Of a DNA stretch of 64,000 nt, positions 1 through 11,448 are shown in pieces. The notes beneath the pieces were generated by a model. It saw nothing but the letters and a program-made list of their open reading frames with translations. It was not told where the DNA came from and made no database searches. Location of the stretch: contig NC_092329.1 of the NCBI RefSeq assembly GCF_036785885.1, forward strand, positions 3,224,001-3,288,000, read 5' to 3'. The position numbers and the translations under genes are program-made. The DNA is from Coffea arabica (taxonomy: Eukaryota; Streptophyta; Magnoliopsida; Gentianales; Rubiaceae). Position 1 is the stretch's first letter, and the number at the start of each line of letters is the position of its first letter.

Positions 1-840
1 TAGTTACATGGTTGACGGTTTCTGATCTTTTAAGACGCATTCCTCAATGTATCCTTCACCTTTGCAGGCCGCAAAATTAAGTTAGTATTTTTGGAAGACA
101 TGAACCGTTAGCATACTAAACCAAACATATATAGAACTATTTATTTATTTTCTTGGAATTAAGTTTTTAGTAGCTGTTGGATTTAGGAATTTGTGTTTTA
201 TTTTCTTTCCCAACAAATCTAATAGATTATAAATAAGACATTATTTAGGATGTTTTCTAGAGAGAGAATTTAGAAGAGTTTATCAAATTTTTTGTAGTGA
301 TGTGACGTTCTTCATTGTTTGATATTTTAATAACATTGTAAGTTGATTATTTTTTTTTCTCTCCTACATATATATATTTTGAGTGTTTGTTTTATCTCTT
401 CAATTCTGTAACCTTGTACGCATTGATTATTATTAAAACCCTAAAATTTGGATTGTACATGAACTAAAATTGGCACAGATGTATACCAGTAATAATCTAG
501 TATTTACGACTTTTCCAACTGCCGACCAACAAATTTGGCCGGATTCTCCCATCCGCGGACAGATCATTCGCAGCAAGCTTTGGGAGAGACCACCTCCGGC
601 TGCGCAACTCAATATCATTTTTAATTCTCTTTGCCGATCATCAAGCATTCGTCTCCACGGACGGATGCAACCAAATATTTTTGTTTTCAGGGCCGCCCGT
701 GTAGAAATGGTCCAGTTGAGTAATTTAACCATTTGCTGTTACTGCCATTGCCATGTAGATGTCAAGAAAGAATAATATCCCTTTATTTTTTGACAAGGTA
801 AGAGAATAAGAATGTCTGTTAATGGTAAGGGATTTTCTTT

Positions 841-944
841 TTCTGGGATAAAAAAGATTCTGCTACCTATTGGGATGAACAAGATTTTTTTTTTTTTCCT
901 GGGATAAAACCTTCTGTTACCTAATTGGAAGACCAAGTTTTTTT
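841..944. repeat. Imperfect tandem duplication, period about 57 bp
   Basis: Two copies, about 841-891 and 898-944, share the skeleton CTGGGATAAAA...TTCTG-TACCTA-TTGG...GA-CAAG followed by a T-run. The copies differ by several substitutions and small indels, so the duplication is not recent. Confidence 0.6.
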
Positions 945-1332
945 CTCTGCATATATGTTCTTGTTTCGGCGTATTTTGCGTTCAAAGTCCTGATTTTTCC
1001 TTTGCAGTCCGAGAATCCATTACAAACAAATCCTTCCACGACTTTGGACCTGAAAGGCAGAAACCGAAGGGATTCCTACTGACACAATTTTCTATTTATT
1101 CTGAACAAGTCTGTTCGCTCCATTCTTTTCAGGCCCACAAAACAAACGGATACGAGAATGGAACATCAAATGGGCCATTATATTCCTATCCCCAGTAACT
1201 TCATCTTACGGTCAAAATTCCACTGATGAAACATACAGCCCAGTACAGGATAGCCCTTCGGCCTTCCCGTAGTCATCAACTCTTCATCCTTCAAAAATTA
1301 CCATCATGAAGTTCTGAATTTTCCAATTAAAT

Positions 1333-1908
1333 AATGGGCTAATTTCAGACGGCAACCTCCCTTAAGGTTTGAAAAAGTATATTTACCGCCCCTAATATTA
1401 TGAAAAGACTATGATAACCTTCACAAACTTTATAAATTTTAAGTGAAAATGAGTTTAAAAGAGAAAAATGAAAATTCTTTTTTGGATAAGAAGTTATCCT
1501 GAAACTTCATCGCCATCTAATCTAGTACATTATACTTTATTCCCAATTTTTCTGATTACAAAAAGTTGACCAACCAATTAGGGAGGCGTTTGTTGAAATA
1601 AGTATTTTCAAAAATTACCGAACCTAAAAAAAAAGTCCAAAGTACCAAAAAAAATGTTTTCAAAACATGACTTAAATTTTCCTACAAAAAACTAATTTGA
1701 AATTTTCACCTAATGAATAATGGTGATTGCTGATTTGTTAGCATTTAATTTATTTTACATATCAGAAACAAGAAATATTGAATTTTTTTTACTTATGATG
1801 CCAATTATTATCAAAATATACTTTCTAGGAGACGTTTTTATAATTTTTTTTTAAATCTTAGGAGGGGTGACTGCGATTATTAGAAACCTTAGGGGAGATT
1901 TCTAACAT
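1333..1908. mobile_element. Degenerate MITE of the GGGATAATTTCA family
   Basis: The left end (GGGCTAATTTCAGACGG, then CAACCTCCCTTAAGGTTT) and the inverted right end (AAACCTTAGGGGAGATTTCT) resemble the termini of the better-preserved elements at 34990-35356 and 44193-44951. The inner part after each terminus also matches (a CACCCCT or CGCCCCT stretch). The outer right end is eroded and I could not define a target duplication, so limits are approximate. Confidence 0.45.
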
Positions 1909-2274
1909 TGTGCCTTGAATAAAAGAGAGAGAAAAAAGACGAGAGAACATTAGTGTACAGCACAAAGAAATAGCCAAAAGAAATATTGGGTGGAGGCATG
2001 ACCAACCGGTACAGCTACCACTTGAGTCGACTTTTTTAACGCTCAGTTCAGTTAGCTCTTCTTGGCATGCCATCTGACAAGATTCGATCTTTCACTTAAA
2101 CTGCCGCTAAGTTCTACCAAGTTGCTGATTTAAATTAGTGCTAAACTCGCAACCTGAATCACTCCGTTAAACTTCTGGAAGTGTGTTTTAGATGAGTGAG
2201 CGCGTCAGAGCTTGAGTCGTGGCGTGTCACCAAAATACACCAGTCACCACCCCAGTTTGTGGCATCCAAAAACT

Positions 2275-2282
2275 GAATATTC
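2275..2282. promoter_or_regulatory. Candidate P1BS (PHR1-type binding site)
   Basis: GAATATTC fits the palindromic P1BS consensus GNATATNC bound by PHR1-type MYB factors at phosphate-starvation genes. It lies about 130 bp upstream of the purple acid phosphatase ATG. A six-base fixed consensus occurs often by chance in AT-rich DNA, so its support comes mainly from a second site 75 bp further on and the nature of the gene. Confidence 0.4.
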
Positions 2283-2349
2283 CCCTGCACCTTTTTCTTG
2301 CACACTCTAGTTTCATTTAAGGCACCCAAGTTAATCATTTAGTCCTGCT

Positions 2350-2357
2350 GAATATGC
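2350..2357. promoter_or_regulatory. Second candidate P1BS
   Basis: GAATATGC fits GNATATNC. It sits about 55 bp upstream of the phosphatase start codon, so it may fall in the 5' UTR or just at the core promoter. It pairs with the site at 2275. Confidence 0.35.
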
Positions 2358-2410
2358 TGACTTGAGTGTGGAAATCTTGCGAACTTTGAACCTCAAACCC
2401 AGTTCAAGAA

Positions 2411-5400
2411 ATGGGTTTCAAGCTATATAGTTTTGCTGGATTCTCTTTCTATCTGTTTGTTGGATTGACCTTACATCTTCAGGTTCTTGAGTTCTGCTCT
2501 GCTGGAACGACAAGCAGCTATGTAAGAAAGTATAATTATGATATCGATATGCCCTTAGACAGTGATGTCTTTAGAGTTCCCCCCGGTTACAATGCTCCAC
2601 AGCAGGTAATTTCTGCCATTTTTTTTTCTTTTTGTCCTCTCTTGTCTTTTATTCCTACCAAAGGCTGTTCTTTTCTTGGAAGTTCTGTAATCTTTTTTGG
2701 TTTCTCTTTCTAAAAAAATCTGTCCTTTCCCTTTTAATAGTAAGTGTGAATGTCTGTTGTAGCTTCGGAAGTAAAACGGAATATTCTTGAATTAGGCTTT
2801 AATGGGTTAATTATCCCGGTCAATGCATTGACACTACTCATTTTTTTCTTTGTGGACATCTGCTGATTGGTAATCTTCTTTTGCTTCTTAAGGTAGTTTG
2901 GCAGTTTATAAGAAGAGCTAAAAGGGAAGGCATTAAAATTTGTATTTTGAATTCCACAGTTTGTGTATTCAGTACTTCATTGTAGGATGTGTAAAGGGTT
3001 TGTACTAGCTGGAATGTGTATTATGGCTTTTGAAGGTACATATAACACAAGGGGATAGTGAGGGAAGAGGTGTGATTGTCTCTTGGATCACAGCTGATGA
3101 ACCTGGCTCAAATATAGTGCTCTATTGGCCTGAAAATAGCAAGCATATATTTCGTGCTGATGGCATTGTCCTTACCTACAAGTATTACAACTATACATCG
3201 GGATTTATTCACCATTGTACCGTTGAAGATTTGGAGGTATTTGAGTTTTGCAACTATCTGCAATGTGGGATTTAATCTTCATTGTTACAGCTTTACCTGC
3301 AAATCAGCAAGCGTTTCTTAATGATTAACAGAATTATTTTTTTGCTGCTGCTGCAGTATGATACCAAATACAACTATGAAGTAGGGATTGGGAACACAAC
3401 CAGACAATTTTGGTTCGTTACACCTCCCAAAGTTGGTCCTGATGTTCCTTATACGTTTGGTCTCATAGGTACATTTCAAAATTACGGGAACTGAATAGAC
3501 TGTTTTGACTTTTGAATCTTAATGATCTTATTATTAAATTATTCTTGGATACAACCATTGAGATTTGAGATGATCAAACCATATAAACAGATAGCTACAG
3601 ATGCTTATTCTTTTTATTGAGCTAGTAGTTTTGCATCTTAAGTCTTTTCAGCATCTACTTCATTTAATTTCTTGCGAGGCAATACTGACTGCTAGCAAGC
3701 GCACTCCATATTGATGAGAAGAACTTTATCTGATGCCTTCAATGCTTGCTCAAGTTTCATGCTAACGTCACAAAGATATGCATGTTGTATGCTGACTGTC
3801 TTACGAGGAACAAGATCAAAATAAATACAACAAATAGTGCACTTTGTGTTTCCAACTCACTTTATTTAGTTATTTACAGGGGATCTTGGGCAGACTTTTG
3901 ACTCCAATACAACTGTGGCTCATTATCAGTTGAATCCAGCAAAAGGACAGACGGTACTTTATGTTGGAGACCTCTCTTACGCTGATGATTACCCATATCA
4001 CAACAACATTAGGTGGGATACTTGGGGAAGGTTTACAGAGAGAAGTGCTGCATATCAACCATGGATTTGGACAGCAGGGAATCATGAAATTGATTTTAGT
4101 CCTAATATTGTATGTATAATATCTTCATCTTTTGTTGAAGGAAAAGTGTTGATTCCTTACTTTCTTATTCCTCTTAGAGGAAAAATCGTACTCTTTTTTT
4201 CTTAATCAAGAATCTTAACTGGTACTTGTGTTTAAATAGGAGCAGGATGGTTCTAAAGATTGGGAAACAAAAATTTATTTTCTTTGCACAATTTATTAGC
4301 TGTGCAATCAATAATGCATTAAAAAGGGAATGATATTCATTGTGGATTCCAAATGAGTTCTATGATACTTGCTGAGTTGCTGTGATGTGATTTCTGCCCG
4401 TACTTGCTCAATTTCAATGTCTATGGGTGCAGGGGGAACCTAAACCTTTCAAGCCCTATACACACCGATATTTTGTGCCATACAGACCATCAGACAGTAC
4501 ATCTCCCCTTTGGTACTCAATCAAGAGAGCTTCAGCTCACATCATTGTCATGTCTTCGTACTCTGGTTATGGTAAGAATTTGACCGAGCAGCTTAATGCC
4601 ATTGAATGTCCCCTGGAGGCTACTTTTTACCATGTCTAATTTTGTCTCAGGTGTCTCGGTTAAGAAATCCTAAGGCAACTACTAAACTTGTTTGCATGTG
4701 GTGCTGTAGGTAAATACACTCCTCAATACAAATGGTTTACCAGTGAGCTAAGTAGAGTGAACCGGAATGAAACACCTTGGCTCATTGTACTCATGCATTG
4801 TCCTATGTATAATAGCTACGAAACTCACTATATGGAAGGGGAAACCATGCGAGTGATGTATGAGAAATGGCTTGTGGAGTACAAGGTTGATGTTGTGTTT
4901 GCTGGCCATGTTCATTCCTATGAAAGATCTGTGAGTTGTCCCTGCTCACTTCAATAAATTTTGTGGCTAGATCAACTCTATCCATGGAGTTATATCTTAT
5001 AGTATTTCTTTTTTAATATTTTACAAAGTAATTTAGTTTGGTGAAATCTTCTTTTAACATGATTGATTTCTCTGTTATTGTTTTTGTGGGCATGATGTTT
5101 TTTACTCTCTTGGATATTTCCTTGTTTTCCTTCATTCTGTTTTAGTGCAAAATGTAGAAACTGTCATCAATTGTTACAATTACTTCAGGAAAGCTATGAA
5201 ATCTTTTGAGCTGCAATAACTAATAATTTATCACAGGAGCGCGTATCAAACATCAGGTACAATATTGTCAACAAGAGATGCACTCCTACGAAGGATGAGT
5301 CTGCCCCAGTCTATATTACCATAGGAGACGGAGGAAACCTTGAAGGATTGGCCACAAAGTATGTTTTGCTATAAGATCACTCTTTAATTATCCTTAAAGT

Positions 5401-5667
5401 CCTAGAAGTTATGAGGAGAATAATGATGTGATCCTACTATGTTTATAGAGATATTCTGTAATTTGTAGGATGACAGAGCCACAACCAGAGTACTCTGCAT
5501 ATCGAGAAGCTAGCTTTGGACACGGCATTTTTGATGTTAAGAATAGGACTCATGCCCATTTCAGTTGGCATCGCAATCAAGATGGTGTTGCCATAGAAGC
5601 TGATTCTGTATGGCTACATAATCGATACTGGAAAACGATGGCAGAACCATCCATAGCTGTTTCATGA
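2411..5667 (+). CDS. Purple acid phosphatase, PAP10/PAP12/PAP25-like
   Basis: Exons 2411-2605, 3036-3236, 3357-3468, 3880-4109, 4433-4571, 4710-4930, 5237-5358 and 5469-5667 join in frame to 472 codons, all with GT-AG introns. The protein starts with a hydrophobic segment typical of a signal peptide (about residues 1-31), so it is probably secreted or vacuolar. All seven ligands of the Fe(III)-M(II) centre are visible in the five family blocks: D171 (GDLG), D200 and Y203 (GDLSYAD), N237 (GNHE), H322 (VLMH), H359 and H361 (GHVH). Length matches the roughly 460-residue plant high-molecular-weight PAPs, which hydrolyse phosphate monoesters and help recover phosphate. The block [17 protein letters not shown] and the ending region (MTEPQP.YSA.REASFGH) place it nearest the PAP10/12/25 group; PAP26 is a less close alternative. 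Two PHR1-type sites lie just upstream. Confidence 0.93.
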
Positions 5668-7245
5668 ATGTAAAGTTATATTATTTGACTTCTTCATGAG
5701 GGAAAACCATGTGGCATACGACATTTGTGGCATCTCATGGGTTTTTTTTCCGCTTTCTTTTCTTTTTCTTTTCTATTACACTCTACTTCGGATTGATGGA
5801 TCCATACGCAGTACAAGTTATGTGCTCTATATTTATGCCTGATCAGTGTTGACCAGCACTTCAATTGCATCCCAGGTAGCTCGATTCAGCCAAGCCTTTG
5901 GTATCTGTTAAAATTTTGAATGAATAACCCAAATTGCCCTCATGAAATTGTGAAGTTCATTTTACCTTCTTAAAAATTCTATAAAAAAAATATGAAATAT
6001 GCACAAAATCTCAAACCTACTTTCAACCTTCATCTCTACTATTTTAAATCTTTCATATTCCTACATCTCAAATTAGTACCATTATCATCATGACCACCGC
6101 TACCATCAGTCCTTAAATTCTAAAATCTCATTACAAAAGAAAAAAAATCAATACTGTTAAACTTAAAAGATTTCAGTAGCTGTATTAATATAATATCCCA
6201 TCTCTCAAATGTTGGACTACCATTTCGTGCCTATTATATTTAAATATTCAACTTATATCTTCATCTATTCATCTTTAGATCTTTCAAGCCAAACTAAAAT
6301 TAATTTGTAATATGTTAGAATTATGTTTAGGACATAATTAGTTATTCTATAAGTGGCCTTGTTTTTGTTTCCATTAAATATTGAAAATTATTGAATTGTG
6401 TGGTGCATTCCGATGCACAAGATTAGGAGCATATTATTTAATTGAATGAAAAATATTAATATATTAAGATTATTATGATCATTTTATAGGGTTAAGGGAG
6501 GTAAGTGTAATATTAAAAACCTCAAAGATATTAGATGAAATTGTCTGAAACCTCGAGGGAGGTTTCTGAAATTATCCCTTAAAAAAAATGAAGACTTGGA
6601 AAAGATTTACTTTATTATTTCCCCAGCGAGATTCACAAACTTTTCAACCAAGACTTGGGTCGTCTTCTGCTGACCAACTCACGTAACACCTAAGCAACTC
6701 GCACAATTTTTTCACTAACTTTATAAGATGTACGCGTGCATGTGAATATTTGGAGCAATAAGCATATGTAGTAATATATGCACTATATTTCTGCCCATTT
6801 ACTATTCAAAACTATATGAGTTGCAGCATGTATAGTCCATACCATCCAATACGTTTGGTGTATATTGCTGCCACTTGAAAAGACGTGGTTGCTCGAGTTT
6901 GAACGTAAATGGAGGACAATTCTATCTCTAGCAAACTTGCGTTTAAGTTACCTCATACCTCCTCAAATACCACCTTCACCTCTATTCAATTACTAGTGTA
7001 ATATTCCTAGCAGGCTAATTAGGTGCATTTGACTTGGGCTAGAAAGACTTTCCTTCGTTGGTATGCCTTTCACCTTCATGCACAAGATGAAGATATGCAT
7101 GTCAGAAGATTCCAAACAAACCGAGCATAACTCTATATTTTGTTTTCCAATTTCAAGAATCCGCTTTATTAAATATCATTATTGAACTCCTGTTCAAGAG
7201 TATGAAACTATTCTTGATCTATTTGCCTGTTTTTCTTATGTAAAT
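5668..7245. other. 3' flank and AT-rich spacer
   Basis: Contains the phosphatase 3' UTR, then AT-rich sequence without a recognisable gene. One end of a GGGATAATTTCA-family MITE is present near 6490-6583. Nothing else is recognised. Confidence 0.6.
6490..6583. mobile_element. Terminal fragment of a GGGATAATTTCA-family MITE
   Basis: The stretch ending GAGGGAGGTTTCTGAAATTATCCC is the inverted right terminus of the family seen at 34990-35356 and 44193-44951. The preceding bases (GTAAGTGTAATATTAAAAACCTC) match the subterminal region. No matching left end was found nearby, so this looks like a remnant. Confidence 0.55.
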
Positions 7246-7249
7246 ACTT

Positions 7250-8035
7250 GCCTGGCAAATGAATTTTTGGTCAAGTTTGTCTCCTATCAATTTTTTAACA
7301 ACTTTAACAGCAATTTCAAAAAATTTCTCAAAATTTTTAAATTACATATTTCAAAATACCCAAAACACACAAAAAAATTTTCCTTTCTCTTTTTTTCTTC
7401 TTCCTCCCCTACATCAACCCACCACCACCTCCGGCGCCAGTACCTCTTTCGACGCCGACGCCAACAGAGGTAAGTTTTTTGTTTTTCTCTTCTCCCCCTC
7501 TCTCTCCTCCTCCCTTCCCCTCTTTTCCCATCTTCCCCGCCATCTCTCTCCCACTCCCCCCTGTGCAATCTGGCCGCGCGACCAAATCTGGTAGCATGAT
7601 CTGCGTACAGGGTGGGAAAGGGAGAGGAGAGGAGAGAGGTGGCGGGAAAGAGAGGAGGAGAGGGGAGGGGGAGAGAGGATGAGGAGAAAAGAAAGGAAGG
7701 GAGAGGGAGGGGGAGAAAGAAAAAAGTGAAAAAAAAAAATTCTGTTGCTGTGGGCGGGGGGAGGGAGAGGTGGCGTGAGAGGGGAAGAGGGGGAGAGAGA
7801 AAAATGCAAAAAAAAAAAAAAAAAAATTGTTGTTGCTACTGCAACTTCCGACGTGGGAGGGGAAAGGAGAAGAAGAAGAGAGGAAAGAAAAGAAAAAATA
7901 AAGAAATAAAAAGAAAAAGAAAAAGAAAGAAAAAAGAAAAGGAAAAAAAGTTTTTCATTTTAAAAAATTTTTCTACAACTTTTAGAATAAAGTTTTAGTT
8001 AAACACTCAAAAAGAACTCATTTGCTAAATGGGCC
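7250..8035. mobile_element. Foldback-like element with pyrimidine/purine arms, copy 1
   Basis: The left end (GGCAAATGAATTTTTGGTCAAG) and right end (AACTCATTTGCTAAATGGGCC) are inverted relatives. The interior changes from almost pure T/C (about 7375-7565) through a short GC-rich centre to almost pure G/A (about 7610-7955), so the arms can pair in a long imperfect hairpin. No transposase is visible. The frames seen here are low-complexity (Arg/Lys/Gly/Glu or Ser/Pro/Leu) and not genes. A related element lies at about 9370-10122. Confidence 0.5.
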
Positions 8036-9369
8036 TATGGTATTAGAGGAATAACAAACTTTCATCAATGTTCATGTTTTCTATCAACATATATTTGATT
8101 TGGAGTAACAATTTCTAACATGATGGATTTTCTTTTGTGCGATATTTCAAATTTCCATCAGCATTCATATTCTTTGGCAATATTTTGGAGTAAGAAATTT
8201 TAAATAAGATTGCATTTGCCATTAGAGGAGCAATTTGAACTTCCTTCAAATTCATATTTTTTGGGTAAAATTTTTTAGATAACATTGAAATGAAGCTAAA
8301 TTTACGCTGAAACCAATAGTTTGAGAAATGCATTTACTCTAAATTGAATAATGAGCACGTTTGAAACATTTTGTGCTAACCATTAAGACCTCAAATAATT
8401 GCTTCCATTTTATGTGATTTTCACATAATCGTGGTGCCATTTGATAAATGAGTTTTATGAGTGTTTGTTTAAAATTTTACTGTAACTTATTGTAAAAGTT
8501 GTAAGAAAAATTTTTAAAGTGCGTAAATTTTGGATATTTTGAAATATTTAGTTTAAAAATTTTGAGAAATTTTTTGAGCTTACTGTAGTTGAAATTGTTA
8601 AAAAACTTATAATAGACAAACTTGGCCAAAACTTGTTTGTCAAACAAGCCCGTGATTGATGTTCAAGTTTATCCAGGCATGACATGTATGCATGAAATAT
8701 ACACGTGAGACATTTTATCTATTTTCTCTTGCAAATGAAATGCAATTTGGATAATTTCTTTCAACTTTTCCAAGTGTTTGCTAAGAAGGGTGGAATTGCA
8801 TTTGCCACAATTAAGGAATTATTTTCAAATTAAAAATTTTCGTTCTTTTTTGTTTTTATTTATGTCTTTAATTTCTTTTCTCTTCAGTCATTCTATTCTC
8901 TTTAGAATGGATTGAATGGGAGGGTTAAAATCGGGTATCCAGAAATGAGGAAGAGGCTCTTGAAGAACATGAATAAAAATGGTACCACAGAGATCAATTG
9001 ATAAAGAGAGGAGGTGGTGATATGAGTGTGAGATGGAAGTAAAGAGAGATTTTTGCATTAGGTATCGTTTGGATTTCGATATTTCACATGAAAATTCTCT
9101 TAACACATTTTCTGATCATTTTGTTACTTCACATATATCATATTGCTATAGTATATTTTTGTAATTAGCACTAAATTTTTAAATAAAGAGTAATGTGGTT
9201 AATAAACATATTTTAATACTCCCTTTGTCCCAAAAAATTTGGGAGTTACAATTTTTATGAATAATGCATTGATTTATTGTCTGATTCACTTGGTTTCCAA
9301 TTTCACCCTTGTTTATATACTTGTTTAGTGGCTTAGATAGTGCATATGAGTGCTGTAGAGATATACTAA
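8036..9369. other. AT-rich spacer between two foldback-like elements
   Basis: No gene. A short element related to the flanking foldback units lies at 8443-8652. The remainder is AT-rich without recognisable coding sequence. Confidence 0.55.
8443..8652. mobile_element. Short MITE related to the foldback elements
   Basis: The left end (ATTTGATAAATGAGTTTTATGAGTGTTTG) and the inverted right end (AAAACTTGTTTGTCAAACAAGCC) resemble the termini of the larger element at 7250-8035. The about 210-bp body consists only of the A/T-rich subterminal parts and lacks the pyrimidine/purine centre. The target duplication is unclear. Confidence 0.45.
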
Positions 9370-10122
9370 CTTTTTATCCACAGTAACCTTCTAAAGTTTT
9401 TTCTTTTACAATTTTGTTTTAATTTTTTCTTTTTTTTCCTCCTTCTCCATCTCAACCTACCACCGTTGGCTAGCACTAGGTAATCGCTGTCGGCTGGTAC
9501 CTCCGCCAGCGCCATTAGCACTTTCCTTATCCCTTTTTTTCTGCTCTCTCACTTCCTCTTTCCCCTTCTCTTCCCACCCTCCATCCCTATCTTCCTCTTT
9601 CCCCTTTTCCTTCCTCTCCTTTCTCTTGCCACCTCATCTCCTCTTCTTCTTTTCCCTCCCTAATCCTTCTGCAACCACTGCTACCCTCTCCTGTCGGACC
9701 TAGACCGGATTTGGCAGGGAAGGTGAGCACCAAATTTGGTTCAAATTCAACAAGAGAGGGGGCGAGGGTTGCAAACTGATGAGGAAGAGGAGAAGAGGAG
9801 GTGGTGATGGAAGAAAGAGGAGGGGCAAATCGGAAGAGAAGAAGGAAAAAATGGAAGAGGAAGGGGGAAGGAAAGAAAGAGGAAAAAAGAAAAAAAAATG
9901 CCGGTGGATCTGGTCCAAGCGGTGGAGATGCTGGCGGTCGACTGTCTAAGGTTGAAGCGGGGTGGTGCTGGGAAAAAAGAAGAGAAAAGAAAGGAAAAAA
10001 AAGGAAAGAGAAGGAAAAGAAAAAATAATTTTTTTTTCAAGTTTTCCACAAATTCTATAATAAGTTATAGTAAAATTTTATACAAACATCCAAAAAAAAC
10101 TCTTTGTCCAGACGAACCACAA
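9370..10122. mobile_element. Foldback-like element with pyrimidine/purine arms, copy 2
   Basis: Same layout as the element at 7250-8035. A T/C-rich left arm (about 9420-9690) carries a GC-rich patch with CCGCCAGCGCC, followed by a purine-rich right arm (about 9750-10025). The right terminus (AATAAGTTATAGTAAAATTTTATACAAACATCC) resembles the other copy's right terminus. The left boundary is poorly defined. No coding capacity is evident. Confidence 0.4.
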
Positions 10123-10815
10123 AGATTTTGAAATTTTATGAAACTACTCAAAAACAGTAAAGCACAACAACAAATTGTACTACATTATAATGACACAAAA
10201 ACTACGAAAAAGTTAGTATCTCAATTTTTCTAAATAGGAAAATATATTTATCCATTCTTTTATAAAGTTATAATTAATTTAGTAGTTACAGTAGTTTAGC
10301 CATCAAAATTCTACTAAACACCTGAATTGCTTCTCTGCTTGACATGATTTCATAGCTTACCTTGCTTGAGATTGATAGATAAGAATCCAGCTCATCCAGG
10401 TGGTGCAAATGCTTTATTGTGGCCAAATTTTAGGAGGTTTTGTGGCTATTGCAACAAAGATAGCTGAAGGTGACTTGATCCAGTAATTGAGCTAGTAAGG
10501 GAAAAAAAATCTCCTTCACTTGCTTCCCAAAAAAGGCGGTTGCACGAAATAGTTGATTATCTTATGCTTTTATCAAGTTTTTACAGAGGAACTTAAGAAT
10601 CTTAAGAATTTTTCTTGGAAATTATAATCTTGGTCAAACCTAGACGTGTCAACATATCAAATAATAAACGTCCTCCTATGGAGCAAGGCATCTGAAAATT
10701 TGCGCTGATGTTTAATGATATTTTAATATTTTCCCTATAGTAAAACACAAGTAAACGTACAGAAGAGCAAGCAAAACAGAAATAATGCTTGAGCCTTGAC
10801 GTCGAACCACCAAAT
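10123..10815. other. Spacer, nothing recognised
   Basis: AT-rich sequence with no long frame, tRNA or terminal-repeat structure that I can support. Confidence 0.5.
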
Positions 10816-10819
10816 TATG

Positions 10820-11068
10820 AGGCTGTTTTATGGGCTGTGCATGGCTTCGGAGGTGGATAGAGACGAATACTGGTTAAAACTGGTTTTAAGATAACTTTGT
10901 CACCGGCGGAATCACACACACAGAGCAGTCCCTATTCGAACCTACTAACGCAGATCAAATTCCGGATGAAGAAAGACTGGGAACTCCAACTTATTCAAAC
11001 TGGGAGGAAAGGGAATACAAATGCGGACTATTTAGCCAGGGAGAGCTTGCTTCCTGAACCAGGAGTTT
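10820..11068 (+). pseudogene. Decayed RNase H-like fragment, possibly LINE-derived
   Basis: The frame ending in the TAA at 11066-11068 reads SNLLTQIKFRMKKDWELQL and then a motif of the type QTGRKGNTNADYLARE. This resembles the C-terminal part of plant RVT_3/RNase H-like domains (NxxADxLA signature), found in LINE reverse transcriptases and in free-standing plant genes. Further upstream, in another frame, a stretch like EAVLWAVHGF fits the earlier part of the same fold. The frame is interrupted between the two, so this is a relic. Confidence 0.4.
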
Positions 11069-11448
11069 AAATGGTTGCCGTCTTCAATACATCAGCTGAG
11101 GAAATTTTTTTGAATTATATATGATTTAATCGGGGTGTCGGCTGCCGTTTCTGTGTAACGGGCCTTTAGGCTTTCCAAGGTAACCAAAAGAAAAAAAGAA
11201 ATAAACCAACATGCAAGACAGAAATAAACACACAGCCAAGCGGCAAATATATTAAACAAACATGCAGATACATACATATATGTTCGCTCTCTTTCTCTTA
11301 AAACATATGGATAATAATAATATACCTAAATAGCGAGCGGCCATTAATATTTACACATTTATTTATCCTATAATTAATTATGTATCTATATAGTATTACT
11401 AATATGCTATATATTATTATATTAAACCTATTTAGAAGACCATGCACT
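11069..11448. other. 3' flank of the DREB2D-like gene
   Basis: AT-rich region downstream of the AP2 gene, presumably holding its 3' UTR. Nothing else recognised. Confidence 0.5.

Larger units (their letters stand above)
1..2410. other. Intergenic region upstream of the phosphatase gene
   Basis: No gene recognised. It is AT-rich with poly(T) runs. An open frame of 101 codons at 470-775 (+) has no motif I recognise and overlaps an equally long antisense frame. An imperfect tandem duplication lies at 841-944, a degenerate MITE at about 1333-1908, and two PHR1-type sites close to the phosphatase start codon; these are listed separately. Confidence 0.6.

Noticed and set aside
470-775. 101-codon plus-strand frame
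   Set aside because: No motif, and a 99-codon frame on the other strand covers the same bases; coding status cannot be supported.
7259-7998. Several open frames of 60-131 codons around 7.3-8.0 kb
   Set aside because: They are translations of polypyrimidine/polypurine DNA (Ser/Pro/Leu or Arg/Lys/Gly/Glu only) inside a repeat, open on many frames at once.
9700-10131. Open frames of 72-100 codons around 9.7-10.1 kb
   Set aside because: Same low-complexity cause as the frames at 7.3-8.0 kb.
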